Part shown: in pieces, positions 6,317 to 14,240 of the stretch
How the letters are laid out: each line of letters starts with the position of its first letter
Numbering within the stretch: the first letter of the stretch is position 1
Assembly: GCF_946480385.1 (NCBI RefSeq)
Contig: NZ_CAMLJP010000067.1
Coordinates: 1 to 35,108, forward strand
Length of the DNA: 35,108 bases
Origin: an uncultured Azospirillum sp.
Lineage (GTDB): Bacteria; Pseudomonadota; Alphaproteobacteria; Azospirillales; Azospirillaceae
Direction of reading: 5' to 3'
Translations under genes and position numbers: made by a program
Notes under the pieces: generated by a model
Seen by the model: the letters and a program-made list of their open reading frames with translations, nothing else
Database searches by the model: none
Told to the model about the DNA's origin: nothing

Positions 6317-8638
6317 TCAGCCCCCCGCCACCCGCCGCAACTCCGTCGCGATCCGCTCCAGCGCCTGTTCAAGCCCCTGCCCACCCAGCGGCTGGAACAG
6401 GCGCATCGACGGGTACCAGGGCCGGCCGGCGGTGCCGAGTTGCGTCCAATCCCGATGCCCGAAGCGCCAGATCGGCACTCCCAACGCGCCGGCCAGCTCC
6501 GCCACCGAATTCGCCGGCGCAATGACGAGGTCGAGCGCCGATACCAGCGCCGCCGTCTCCTCGAAATCGTCGCGCAGGTCCAGCCCGGTCCAGCCATAGA
6601 TCGGCTGCCCGAACCGGCGCTCCGCCGCCAGGATCTCGCGCTGGCACTCGTCATACTGCAGGTTCACGAAGGTGACGCCGGGCACCGCAAAGATTGGTCC
6701 CCAGGCATCCAGCGGCAGATAGGCGCTGCGGCGGTCGGCGGTCATCACCTGGCTGCGCCAGCTGATGCCGACCCGCAGATCGTCGCCCGCGCCATCCAGC
6801 CGCTCTCGCCAATCGGCGACGCGGCTGCCGTCGGCGAACAGCCAGCAGGACCGCGCCGGAAAGCCCGACAGCCGTTCGCGCAGCAGGCGCGGGACCGAGC
6901 CGGCCGGAATGTGATAGTCGCAATCGACCGTCTCCGCCTCCATCTGGCCGCAGGGCGGCTGTTCGGCACGCACCGTCGCCTTCGGGAAGGAGCGGGCGAA
7001 CAGCGGCACCAGCCGGCGTTCGCATTCGATCACCACGCGGCCGGCCATCCTGATCAGGTCGGGATAGCAGGAGGCGAACAGGAACTCGTCCCCCACCCCC
7101 TGCTCGCGCCAGACGAACAGGCGCTTGCCGTCCAGCGGCTCGCCCGTCCATTCGGGGATGGTGAAGCGCCGCTCCGGCCGCACGCGTCCGGCCTTGAAGC
7201 GGAAGGCGTAGTCGGCCCAGCCGGCGCTCAGCGCGCCGCGTTCCAGCGACAGCAGGCCGCGGTTGAAGCGGGCCAGCGCATGACCGGGCGCCGCCGCGAC
7301 GGCGCGCTCGAACCAGCGGCCAGCGTCGGCGCGCCCTTGCCGCTGCTCCGCCAGACCCAGGGTGCAGAGCGGGTCCGCCAACGATGGCGCCAGCGCCAGC
7401 GCCTTGCGACAGGCGACGTCGGCCTCGACGGGGCTCTGGGCGCCGTGCAGCGCATAGGCCAGCACGGCGTGCAAAGGTGCATGGCCGGGCATCAGCCGGA
7501 TGGCACGGCGCACCTGCGCCACCGCCGGGCTGAAGGCCTCGCGGTCCGACAGGTCGGCGCCGAGATTGCCCAGCGCATCGGCGAAGCCGGGGTGCAGCGC
7601 CAACGCGCGTTTCCAGCAATGCTCGGCTTCCGCCCACCGCCCCTGGGTCTTGCAGGCATTACCCAGATTGTTCCATGCCTCCGCCCGGCCGGGCTCGCGG
7701 GCGATGGCACGACGCTGCCACCGCTCGGCACCGGCAAGGTCCCCAAGCGCCGAGTCCGCCAGCCCCAGGTTGACGAGCGCCGGAACATGGCACGGGTCGA
7801 GCACCAGCGCGGAGCGGAACCGCGCCCGCGCCTCCTCATGGCGACCCTGCGCATGCAGCAGCAGGCCAAGATTGTTGCAGGTCTCGGCATGGTCGGGCTC
7901 GCGGCGCAGAGCCTCGACATAGGCGCCTTCGGCCTCGCCGAACCGGCCCAGCCCCTGAAGCGTGGCGCCCAGATTGGCCCAGACCGACCCGTTGTCGGCT
8001 CCCAGCCCGATAGCGTCCCTATAGGTGGCGGCAGCCTCGGCTATCGCACCCCAGCGGCGCAGCGCATTGGCCAGCGCGACGCGGGTGCCACCATCCTGCG
8101 GCCGAAGTTTTGCCGCCAGCCGGTAGCAGCCGATGGCGGGTCCGGCCTGCCGCAAATCCTCCAGCGCCCGCCCCATGCCGAGCCGCGGTTCGGCCGCATT
8201 CGGCACCAGACGCGCCGCAGCGCGGTAGCAGCGCAGCGCCACCACCGGCCGCCCCTGCCGCCCGGCGATGGAGCCCAGCAGGCACAGTGCGGCGGCATCG
8301 TCAGGATTGACGGCAAGAGCCCGGCGGGCACTGGCGAGTGCAGCGGCCACCCGCCCCTCCTCCATCAGTGCTTGGCCAAGCGCCAGATGGTAGGAGCCGA
8401 CCAGCGCATTGGACCGCGCCGCGGTGTCGAACAGCCGGGTGGCGTCGGTCCTGCGCCCGTCCTGATAGGCGATGTGGCCCAGCAGATGGGCGGCATCGCC
8501 ATGCGTCGGGTCGATCCGCAGGATTTCGCGGCAAAACCGCTCCGCCCGCTCGCTCTGTCCGGCATTGTGATGCTGAACCGCAAGACGCAGCAATCCGTCG
8601 GTACGCCGTGTCGCGTTCCCGTCCATGGTCGTCGCCAT
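6317..8638 (-). CDS. Large TPR protein with glycosyltransferase-like C-terminal domain
   Basis: This is a 773-residue protein. About residues 10-500 form an array of a dozen or more tetratricopeptide repeats, visible as repeated blocks of the kind AWNNLGNACKTQGRWAEAE, VWANLGATLQGLGRFGEAE and TCNNLGLLLHAQGRHEEAR, with the W-LG-Y-A-P spacing of TPRs. The C-terminal 270 residues form a different domain with RLFVWREQGVGDEFLFASC, a region around VGISWRSQ, and near the end DLVIAPANSVAELAGALGV followed by WYPSMRLFQPL. That ending is typical of glycosyltransferase-like modules attached to TPRs in alphaproteobacteria, sometimes near flagellar genes. A role in sugar transfer onto flagellin or other surface structures is inference from that context. 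The gene converges on the sigma-factor operon with only 5 nt between stops. The ribosome binding site is weak, and a second in-frame ATG lies 12 nt in. Confidence 0.8.
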   Translation of the reverse strand: MATTMDGNATRRTDGLLRLAVQHHNAGQSERAERFCREILRIDPTHGDAAHLLGHIAYQDGRRTDATRLFDTAARSNALVGSYHLALGQALMEEGRVAAALASARRALAVNPDDAAALCLLGSIAGRQGRPVVALRCYRAAARLVPNAAEPRLGMGRALEDLRQAGPAIGCYRLAAKLRPQDGGTRVALANALRRWGAIAEAAATYRDAIGLGADNGSVWANLGATLQGLGRFGEAEGAYVEALRREPDHAETCNNLGLLLHAQGRHEEARARFRSALVLDPCHVPALVNLGLADSALGDLAGAERWQRRAIAREPGRAEAWNNLGNACKTQGRWAEAEHCWKRALALHPGFADALGNLGADLSDREAFSPAVAQVRRAIRLMPGHAPLHAVLAYALHGAQSPVEADVACRKALALAPSLADPLCTLGLAEQRQGRADAGRWFERAVAAAPGHALARFNRGLLSLERGALSAGWADYAFRFKAGRVRPERRFTIPEWTGEPLDGKRLFVWREQGVGDEFLFASCYPDLIRMAGRVVIECERRLVPLFARSFPKATVRAEQPPCGQMEAETVDCDYHIPAGSVPRLLRERLSGFPARSCWLFADGSRVADWRERLDGAGDDLRVGISWRSQVMTADRRSAYLPLDAWGPIFAVPGVTFVNLQYDECQREILAAERRFGQPIYGWTGLDLRDDFEETAALVSALDLVIAPANSVAELAGALGVPIWRFGHRDWTQLGTAGRPWYPSMRLFQPLGGQGLEQALERIATELRRVAGG

Positions 8639-8723
8639 TCCGTCAATGAACCCGTCGGCGGCATCGGGCCGCGCTTGTTCGTTGTACGGCGACGGCGGCG
8701 AACTCCTGCGCCGGCCATCCGGT

Positions 8724-9440
8724 TCAGACGGCGACCATCTCCATCAGCCGGGCGCGGTCGGCGGACGACGTAGCTTCTCCATGGAGCGTGATCCGGCCCC
8801 GTTCCACCGCGTAGAACCGGTCGGCGACGTCCAATGCGCGGTGGATGTTCTGCTCCACCAGCAGTATGGTCAGTCCCGCCTGCTTCAACTCGATGATGAT
8901 CCTGAAGATTTCGTCCACGATCATCGGGGCGAGGCCCTCGGTCGGCTCGTCGATCAGCAAAAGTTTGGCCGTGCCCACCATCACGCGGGCCATCGCCAGC
9001 ATCTGCTGCTCGCCGCCGGACAGGGTGGTGCCCAACTGCCGCCGCCGTTCGGCCAGACGGGGGAAGCGGGCGAAGGCCTGTGCGATCGCCTGTTCATTCT
9101 CCCGGCGCGCCCGGCCGGGACACTGGCGCAGCCCCAGCCGCAGGTTCTCCTCGACGCTGAGGCCCGGGAAGATGCGGCGATCCTCCGGCACCAGCCCAAG
9201 CCCGAGGCGGGCGATGGCATCGGGCGTCTGCCCGGCCAGATCGACGCCACCATATCGGATCGTCCCGGAACTGGCCGGCACCCAGCCGGCGATGGATTTC
9301 AGGATGGTGGTCTTGCCGACACCGTTGCGGCCGAATAGCCCGACCACCTCGCCCGGTCCGGCCTGCAGGGACACCCCCTGCAGGACGTGGCTGAGGCCAT
9401 AATGCGCGTGCAGGTTCTCGATGGAAAGCATGGGTGTCAC
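8724..9440 (-). CDS. livF: Branched-chain-amino-acid-type ABC transporter ATPase LivF
   Basis: This 238-residue cytoplasmic ATPase powers a HAAT-family importer. It has Walker A GRNGVGKTT (near residue 38), the ABC signature LSGGEQQMLAMARVM (near 140), Walker B LLLIDEPTEGLAP (near 160) and the H-loop region LLVEQNIHRAL. The Q-loop segment GLGLVPEDRRIFPGLSVEEN is characteristic of LivF rather than LivG. The GTG start used here overlaps the livG stop as GTGA. An ATG three codons later (9431) is the alternative, and neither has a strong ribosome binding site, consistent with translational coupling. It is the last gene of the long run that starts at hmfA. The substrate is inferred from that operon to be an acid such as 2-furoate rather than an amino acid. 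Confidence 0.88.
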   Translation of the reverse strand: MTPMLSIENLHAHYGLSHVLQGVSLQAGPGEVVGLFGRNGVGKTTILKSIAGWVPASSGTIRYGGVDLAGQTPDAIARLGLGLVPEDRRIFPGLSVEENLRLGLRQCPGRARRENEQAIAQAFARFPRLAERRRQLGTTLSGGEQQMLAMARVMVGTAKLLLIDEPTEGLAPMIVDEIFRIIIELKQAGLTILLVEQNIHRALDVADRFYAVERGRITLHGEATSSADRARLMEMVAV

Positions 9441-10219
9441 CCGTGTCCGAAATAGGCGGCCTGAACGGCGGGATCGGCGCGCACCGCCGCAGGCGGTCCT
9501 TCGGCGATCTTCCGGCCCTGGGCCATCACGACGACATGGTCCGACAGGCTCATCACCAGCCCGATGTCGTGCTCGATCAGCAGGACCGTCAGGTCGCCGG
9601 CCAGCGAGCGGATCAGCCCGCCGGTGTCGGCGGTGTCGCCGTGGCTCATGCCCTGGGTCGGCTCGTCCAGCAGCAGCACCCGCGGTTCGGCGGCCAGCGC
9701 CACCGCGATCTCCAGCCGCCGCTGTTCGCCGTGCGACAGGTTGCCGGCAAGCTCACGCGCCTTGGCCGACAGGCCGAAGCGCTCCAGCAGCGCATCGGCC
9801 TTGGCGAGCGCGCGGCGGCTGTGGCCGACCGGGCGCAGCGCGTGCCAGGGCCGCTCCAGCACCTGCGCCGCGATCCGCAGGTTTTCCAAAACCGGCAGCT
9901 CGAAGAACAGGTTGGTGATCTGGAAGGACCGCGCCAGTCCGGCGGCGAGCAGGCGGTCGGGGGACCGCCCGGTGACGTCGGTACCATCCAACGTCACCCG
10001 GCCGCCGGTCGGGCGGATGGCGCCGCTGATCAGGTTGAACAGCGTGCTCTTGCCCGCCCCGTTCGGCCCGATGACCGAGGTGATCTGTCCGGCGGCAGCC
10101 TCGAAGCCGACGCCCGCCACCGCCTGGAGCCCGCCGAAATTCACCGAGAGGTCGCGCACACCCAAGGCGCAGGCGCCGCCTTCGCCGGCCGCCACGGTCT
10201 TGAGGGAGGATGCCATCAT
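9437..10219 (-). CDS. livG: Branched-chain-amino-acid-type ABC transporter ATPase LivG
   Basis: This 260-residue second ATPase has Walker A GPNGAGKST (near residue 43), the signature LSHGEQRRLEIAVALA, Walker B VLLLDEPTQGMSHGD, and the H-loop VLLIEHDIGLVMSLSDHVVV. LivG proteins normally carry the longer insert seen here between Walker A and the signature (LARSFQITNLFFELPVLEN). The start is the ATG at 10219, which forms an ATGA overlap with the livM stop. The same frame is open far upstream, but that stretch lies inside livM and is not part of this protein. It pairs with LivF on the cytoplasmic face of LivH/LivM. Confidence 0.88.
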   Translation of the reverse strand: MMASSLKTVAAGEGGACALGVRDLSVNFGGLQAVAGVGFEAAAGQITSVIGPNGAGKSTLFNLISGAIRPTGGRVTLDGTDVTGRSPDRLLAAGLARSFQITNLFFELPVLENLRIAAQVLERPWHALRPVGHSRRALAKADALLERFGLSAKARELAGNLSHGEQRRLEIAVALAAEPRVLLLDEPTQGMSHGDTADTGGLIRSLAGDLTVLLIEHDIGLVMSLSDHVVVMAQGRKIAEGPPAAVRADPAVQAAYFGHG

Positions 10220-11262
10220 GGCGCGGTCCTCCCCTCGTCGCGTCCGGCACGCCGGTTCAGTTGGGCCAGCAGGGCGCCGACCAGCCCCTTGCGCAGGAAG
10301 ATGACGGACAGCATGAAGATGACCCCCACGACGATCAGGTGATGCTCGGTCCAGGACCCGACGACCGAGCGCAGGGCGGTCAGCAGCAGGCTGCCCACCA
10401 CCGGCCCGACCAGCGTGCCGACGCCGCCGACGATGACGGTGATGACGGCGTTGCCGGAGGTCTCGAAGAACATCAGTTCGGGCGAGACGAAGCCGCGCAG
10501 CATCGGGTACAGCGCCCCCGCCAGCGCCGCGACGCAGGCCGCCAGCACATAGACCGCCAGCTTGTAGCGCCAGGCGTTGAAGCCCAGGAACGGCACCCGC
10601 TTCTCGTTGGCGCGAATGGCGGCCAGCGTCCGCCCGAACGGCGCGTCCATCAGATAGGCCAGCCCGGCATAGGCGGCCACGGTCAGGCCCAGCACCAGCA
10701 GGAAGAAGGACAGCGGGTCGGCGGTGTCGAGGCTGAATGACCCGAAACCGACCTGGATCTGCGGGATGCCGATCAGCCCGTCCGACGCGCCCAGCGCGCG
10801 AGTGTTGTAGACGGTCTTGGCGGCGACCTGGGCCAGCCCGAAGGTGATGAGGGCGAAATAGACGCCCTTCACCCGGTTGGCGATGACGCCGCCGATCAGG
10901 CCGGCCACGCCGCCCGAGAGCAGGGCCGCCGCCATCGCCAGCCAGAAGCTGGGGGCGACGTCGCGCAGGACGAGCGCCGAGACATAGGCGCCCAGCCCGA
11001 AATACAGCGCCTGCCCCAGCGACAGCAGCCCGGTATAGCCCAGCAGCAGGTCGACGCTCATCGCCAGCCCGGCGAAGATCAGCGCCTCGGTCGCCAGGCG
11101 CAGGTAGAACCCGTTGCCGGTCACCCAAGTCACCGCGGCGAAGCCCAGCGCCGCCGCCAGGAAGGCCAGTGCCAGCCAATGGACCGGGGCCAGACGGGAA
11201 AACCAAGAAGCCGGCCCGGCGCGGCCAGGGTCGGACAGGGTACGCAGAGTGGCCTCAGGCAT
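10216..11262 (-). CDS. livM: Branched-chain-amino-acid-type ABC transporter permease LivM
   Basis: This is a 348-residue inner-membrane permease with about ten hydrophobic segments. The family motif region is clear: AIRANEKRVPFLGFNAWRYK (about residues 205-225), followed by FVSPELMFFETSGNAVITVI, where LivM proteins typically read SP..l....S......vv.GG. The start ATG has GGGAGG 7 nt upstream, and this sequence lies inside the end of livH (8-nt overlap). The C-terminal tail after the last membrane segment (LNRRAGRDEGRTAP) is polar. Together with LivH it should form the membrane channel of the importer coded in this operon. Confidence 0.87.
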   Translation of the reverse strand: MPEATLRTLSDPGRAGPASWFSRLAPVHWLALAFLAAALGFAAVTWVTGNGFYLRLATEALIFAGLAMSVDLLLGYTGLLSLGQALYFGLGAYVSALVLRDVAPSFWLAMAAALLSGGVAGLIGGVIANRVKGVYFALITFGLAQVAAKTVYNTRALGASDGLIGIPQIQVGFGSFSLDTADPLSFFLLVLGLTVAAYAGLAYLMDAPFGRTLAAIRANEKRVPFLGFNAWRYKLAVYVLAACVAALAGALYPMLRGFVSPELMFFETSGNAVITVIVGGVGTLVGPVVGSLLLTALRSVVGSWTEHHLIVVGVIFMLSVIFLRKGLVGALLAQLNRRAGRDEGRTAP

Positions 11263-12154
11263 GTCCGAGCCTCCCGAACAGGCCCTGCGGCCGAACCATC
11301 AGCACCAGCACCATGATCCCGAACACCAGCGGGTCCGACCACACCGGCGAGATGTAGAGGCTGGACAGCGCCTGCACCTGGGTCAGCAGCAGGCCGGCGA
11401 TCACCGCCCCCTGGATCGACCCCATGCCGCCGACGATCACCACGGTGAAGGCCATCAGGATGAAGTCGCGCCCCATGGTCGGAAACACCGAATAGATCGG
11501 CGCCAGCAGCACGCCGGCCAGCCCGGCCAGCGCCACCCCGAAGGCGAAGGTGCCGGCATAGACGCGGCGCACCGGCACGCCCAGCAACGAGGCCATGTCT
11601 TTGTCGAAAGCGGCCGCCCGGACCATGGCGCCAAGCCCGGTGCGGAAGACCACCAGCCAGACCGCGCCGATCAGCGCGAGGCCGAAGCCGATCAGGAACA
11701 GGCGATAGTTCGGCAGGAACATGCCGAGGATCTCGGTGCCGCCCTCGATCGGATTCTCGGGCCGCAGGGTGTTGGGTCCATAGACCAGCTTCAGCAGATC
11801 CTCCAGGATCATCCCCAGCCCGAAGGTCAGCAGCAGGGTCAGGATGTGGCGGTCGCGGCTGTGGAAGACGCGCGCGATCAGCCAGCGTTCGGCCAGCCAG
11901 CCGATCGGCAGCATCAGCAGCGGCACCAGCACCAGCAGCGCCCAGAACCCGATCCCCAGCCCGGCCAGGGTCAGGGACAGGAAGGCGCCCACGGCGTAGA
12001 ATTCGCCATGGGCCATGTTGATGACGTCCAGCAGCCCGAAGATGATGGTCAGGCCCAGCGCCATCAGAACGACGGCAACCCCGAGCGACAGACCGTTCAG
12101 CGCCTGCGGCGCCAGGACGAATTGCAGATAGTCGATGAGATCGGCCATGGCCAT
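11255..12154 (-). CDS. livH: Branched-chain-amino-acid-type ABC transporter permease LivH
   Basis: This 299-residue permease begins with QFVLAPQALNGLSLGVAVVL and the highly conserved FGLLDVINMAHGEFYAVGAF, the LivH signature. Several more hydrophobic spans follow. The C-terminal half holds GSIQGAVIAGLLLTQVQAL, the usual G..G...G motif of LivH. Two in-frame ATGs lie at 12154 and 12148. AAGGAG is 3 nt before the first and 9 nt before the second, so the second may be the true start, but the first is kept here. It follows the binding protein by 19 nt. Confidence 0.88.
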   Translation of the reverse strand: MAMADLIDYLQFVLAPQALNGLSLGVAVVLMALGLTIIFGLLDVINMAHGEFYAVGAFLSLTLAGLGIGFWALLVLVPLLMLPIGWLAERWLIARVFHSRDRHILTLLLTFGLGMILEDLLKLVYGPNTLRPENPIEGGTEILGMFLPNYRLFLIGFGLALIGAVWLVVFRTGLGAMVRAAAFDKDMASLLGVPVRRVYAGTFAFGVALAGLAGVLLAPIYSVFPTMGRDFILMAFTVVIVGGMGSIQGAVIAGLLLTQVQALSSLYISPVWSDPLVFGIMVLVLMVRPQGLFGRLGHA

Positions 12155-12173
12155 CGGCTCCTTGACTGCGTCC

Positions 12174-13358
12174 TCAGAAGCGGGTGCAGAGGTCCGGCCC
12201 GATGGCCTTCTCGCCCGGAACGGTGCCGACCACGTCGAAGCGGTTGTTGGTGCCGTCCGACGAGATGCGCACGGCGTACATGTCCTGGACCGCCTGATGG
12301 TCGCCGGCCCGCATGGTCTTGGTGCCCTGCGGCGTGGTCCAGCTCAGCCCTTCCATCGCCTTGCGCAATGCGTCGGTGTCGGTGCCGCCGGCCTTTTCCA
12401 CCGCCGCCTTGAAGAAGTCGATCAGGCCGTAGCTGTCGGCGCCGTAAAGGTCGGGGGCGGTGTCGTAGGCCTTGCGGAAGGCGGCAACGAAGGCTTTGTT
12501 CTCGGGCGTCGCCAGTTCCGCCGAATAGCCGACGCCGGTGACGAAGCCGTCGGCCGCCTTGCCGATGGCGCCGATGTTCTGGGCGGTGACGGTGCCGGAC
12601 GCGCCGACGATGGTCAGGTTGCGCAGCAGCCCGTATTCGCTCATCTGGGTCAGCAGCCGGACGGTGTCGTTACCGGCGGTGGAGGTGTAGAGCACGCTGG
12701 GCCGCGCGGCGCGGAGCTGGCCGAAATACTGCGAGTAATCCTTGCTGCCCAGCGGCGCGAAGACCTCGCCGGTCGATTGCGCCCCGGTCTTCTCCGCCGC
12801 CGACTTGAAGGCCGCGACGGTGGACCGGCCCATCTCGTAGTCGGGACCGAGATAATAGACCTTGGCCTTCGGCTTGTCCTTGGCCAGCCACTCCGCCAGC
12901 GCCGCCGACTGCTGCCCCGCCCGCGCGTTCACCCGGAAGACGTTGGGCGAGCATTTGTCGGTGGTGATGGCGTCGGAGAAGGAGACGGTGGTGGCGATCA
13001 GCCGGCCGTTGCGCTCGGCAAGCTGGCCGACCGCCAGGGTGGAGCCGGAATTGACGGTGCCGGTCAGGAAATCGACCTTGTTGACCTGGAACAGCTTCTC
13101 CGCCTTCTGGGTGGCGACGGCGGGATTGGCCTCCTCGTCCTCGAACAGCAATTCGACCTGACGGCCGAGGATGCCGCCCGCGTTGTTGACCTCCTTCGTC
13201 GCCAGTTCCAGGCCCCAGCGGACCTGCTGGCCGATCGGCGCGTAGGTGCCCGACAGCGGGGTCACCACCCCGATGCGGATCGGTTCGGCGGCGGACGCGG
13301 CCCCGGCGAGCCCGAGCAGGACGAGCGCCGCGGTGGCGAGAAGCGTGGTCTTGGTCAT
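12174..13358 (-). CDS. livK: Periplasmic substrate-binding protein of the Liv-type importer
   Basis: This is a 394-residue type I periplasmic binding protein (LivK/AmiC-like fold). Residues 1-23 form a Sec signal peptide with a hydrophobic core and a cleavage site after AASA. The mature N-terminus IRIGVVTPLSGTYAPIGQQ and the following LATKEVNNAGGILGRQVELL are characteristic of the family. Two Rossmann-like lobes follow. There is no lipobox cysteine, so it is soluble in the periplasm. GGAGG lies about 11 nt before the ATG. It is preceded by the hydrolase gene hmfE with a 44-nt gap, so the transporter is probably co-transcribed with the furoate genes. Members of this family bind branched-chain amino acids but also many aromatic and heteroaromatic acids. 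The ligand here is inferred from context to be 2-furoate. Confidence 0.85.
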   Translation of the reverse strand: MTKTTLLATAALVLLGLAGAASAAEPIRIGVVTPLSGTYAPIGQQVRWGLELATKEVNNAGGILGRQVELLFEDEEANPAVATQKAEKLFQVNKVDFLTGTVNSGSTLAVGQLAERNGRLIATTVSFSDAITTDKCSPNVFRVNARAGQQSAALAEWLAKDKPKAKVYYLGPDYEMGRSTVAAFKSAAEKTGAQSTGEVFAPLGSKDYSQYFGQLRAARPSVLYTSTAGNDTVRLLTQMSEYGLLRNLTIVGASGTVTAQNIGAIGKAADGFVTGVGYSAELATPENKAFVAAFRKAYDTAPDLYGADSYGLIDFFKAAVEKAGGTDTDALRKAMEGLSWTTPQGTKTMRAGDHQAVQDMYAVRISSDGTNNRFDVVGTVPGEKAIGPDLCTRF

Positions 13359-13402
13359 GATTCTTGTTTCCTCCCTGTGTTGCCCATGCTTGGAGGCGTC
13401 GG

Positions 13403-14212
13403 TCAGACGCCCTTGAAGACCGGCTTGCGCTTTTCGTGGAAGGAGGCGACGCCCTCCTTGAAGTCCTCCGAGCCGCGCAGGCGGCCGTAGGCCTGCCCCT
13501 CGATCTCGATGGCGCCGTTGACCGAGACGTTGTTGCCGCTGTTCAGCACGCCCTTGATGGTGCGCTGGGCGAGCGGCGAGAAGCCGCGCAGTTCATCGAC
13601 CAGGGCGGCGACGGTCGCTTCCAGTTCGACATCGGCGACGCAGTCGGTGACGAAGCCCCAGTCGGCGGCCTGACGGCCGGGGATGCGCTTGGCCCGCATC
13701 ACCATGTCCTTGGTCCGGCAGATGCCGATCATGTGCAGCAGGCGGGCCGAGCCGCCCGAGCCGGGGATCATGCCGATGCGCATTTCCGGCAGGGCGAACT
13801 GCGCGGTCTCCGACACGATGCGGAAATCGCAGGCCAGCGACAGCTCGAAGCCGACGCCGAAGCAATAGCCGCGGACCTGGGCGATCACCGGCTTGCGGCA
13901 GCGTTCGGGGGCGGCGATGTTGACCGCCAGCTCCGACACATGCTCCGCCGACTTCTCCATGAAGCCGGCGATGTTGCCGCCCGACGAGAAGTTCTCGCTC
14001 TCGGCGCGCAGGACGATCACCCGCACCTTGGGATCGCGGTCCAGCGCCGCGAACACCGCGGCGAACTGGTCGCGCTGGAGCATGCTGACGATGTTGAAGG
14101 GCGGACGGTGCAGCACGATGTCGGCGCGTTCCTTGGCCTCGTCAATCTCCACGCGGAAGCCGTCGAGGTCGGCGAGCAGGCGGTCGGTGCTGTCGAAACG
14201 GTAGGGGGTCAC
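13403..14212 (-). CDS. hmfE: Crotonase-family hydrolase, probable 2-oxoglutaryl-CoA hydrolase HmfE
   Basis: This is a 269-residue member of the enoyl-CoA hydratase/isomerase superfamily. The oxyanion-hole segments are visible: SENFSSGGNIAGF (about residues 70-80) and VRGYCFGVGFELSLACDFRI (about 113-132), followed by ALPEMRIGMIPGSGG. The GTG start is set by AAGGAG 9 nt upstream; the same frame is open further upstream, but that part lies within the ligase gene. In the known 2-furoate pathway HmfE hydrolyses 2-oxoglutaryl-CoA to 2-oxoglutarate and CoA. The assignment rests on family plus its place as fifth gene after a ligase and a three-subunit Mo hydroxylase, the order of hmfABCDE in Cupriavidus basilensis. 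The sequence alone would only support a generic crotonase. Confidence 0.72.
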   Translation of the reverse strand: MTPYRFDSTDRLLADLDGFRVEIDEAKERADIVLHRPPFNIVSMLQRDQFAAVFAALDRDPKVRVIVLRAESENFSSGGNIAGFMEKSAEHVSELAVNIAAPERCRKPVIAQVRGYCFGVGFELSLACDFRIVSETAQFALPEMRIGMIPGSGGSARLLHMIGICRTKDMVMRAKRIPGRQAADWGFVTDCVADVELEATVAALVDELRGFSPLAQRTIKGVLNSGNNVSVNGAIEIEGQAYGRLRGSEDFKEGVASFHEKRKPVFKGV

Positions 14213-14240
14213 GGTCGGAAACTCCTTGGAAGGACTGAAG

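Noticed and set aside
6440..8773. Open frame of 777 codons on the + strand opposite the TPR gene
   Set aside because: Repeat-derived, Arg/Gln/Pro-rich translation with no domain; the opposite strand has unmistakable TPR repeats.
9437..11206. Apparent 589-residue N-terminally extended LivG
   Set aside because: The first 330 residues are livM read in another frame; the real LivG begins at the ATGA overlap with the livM stop.
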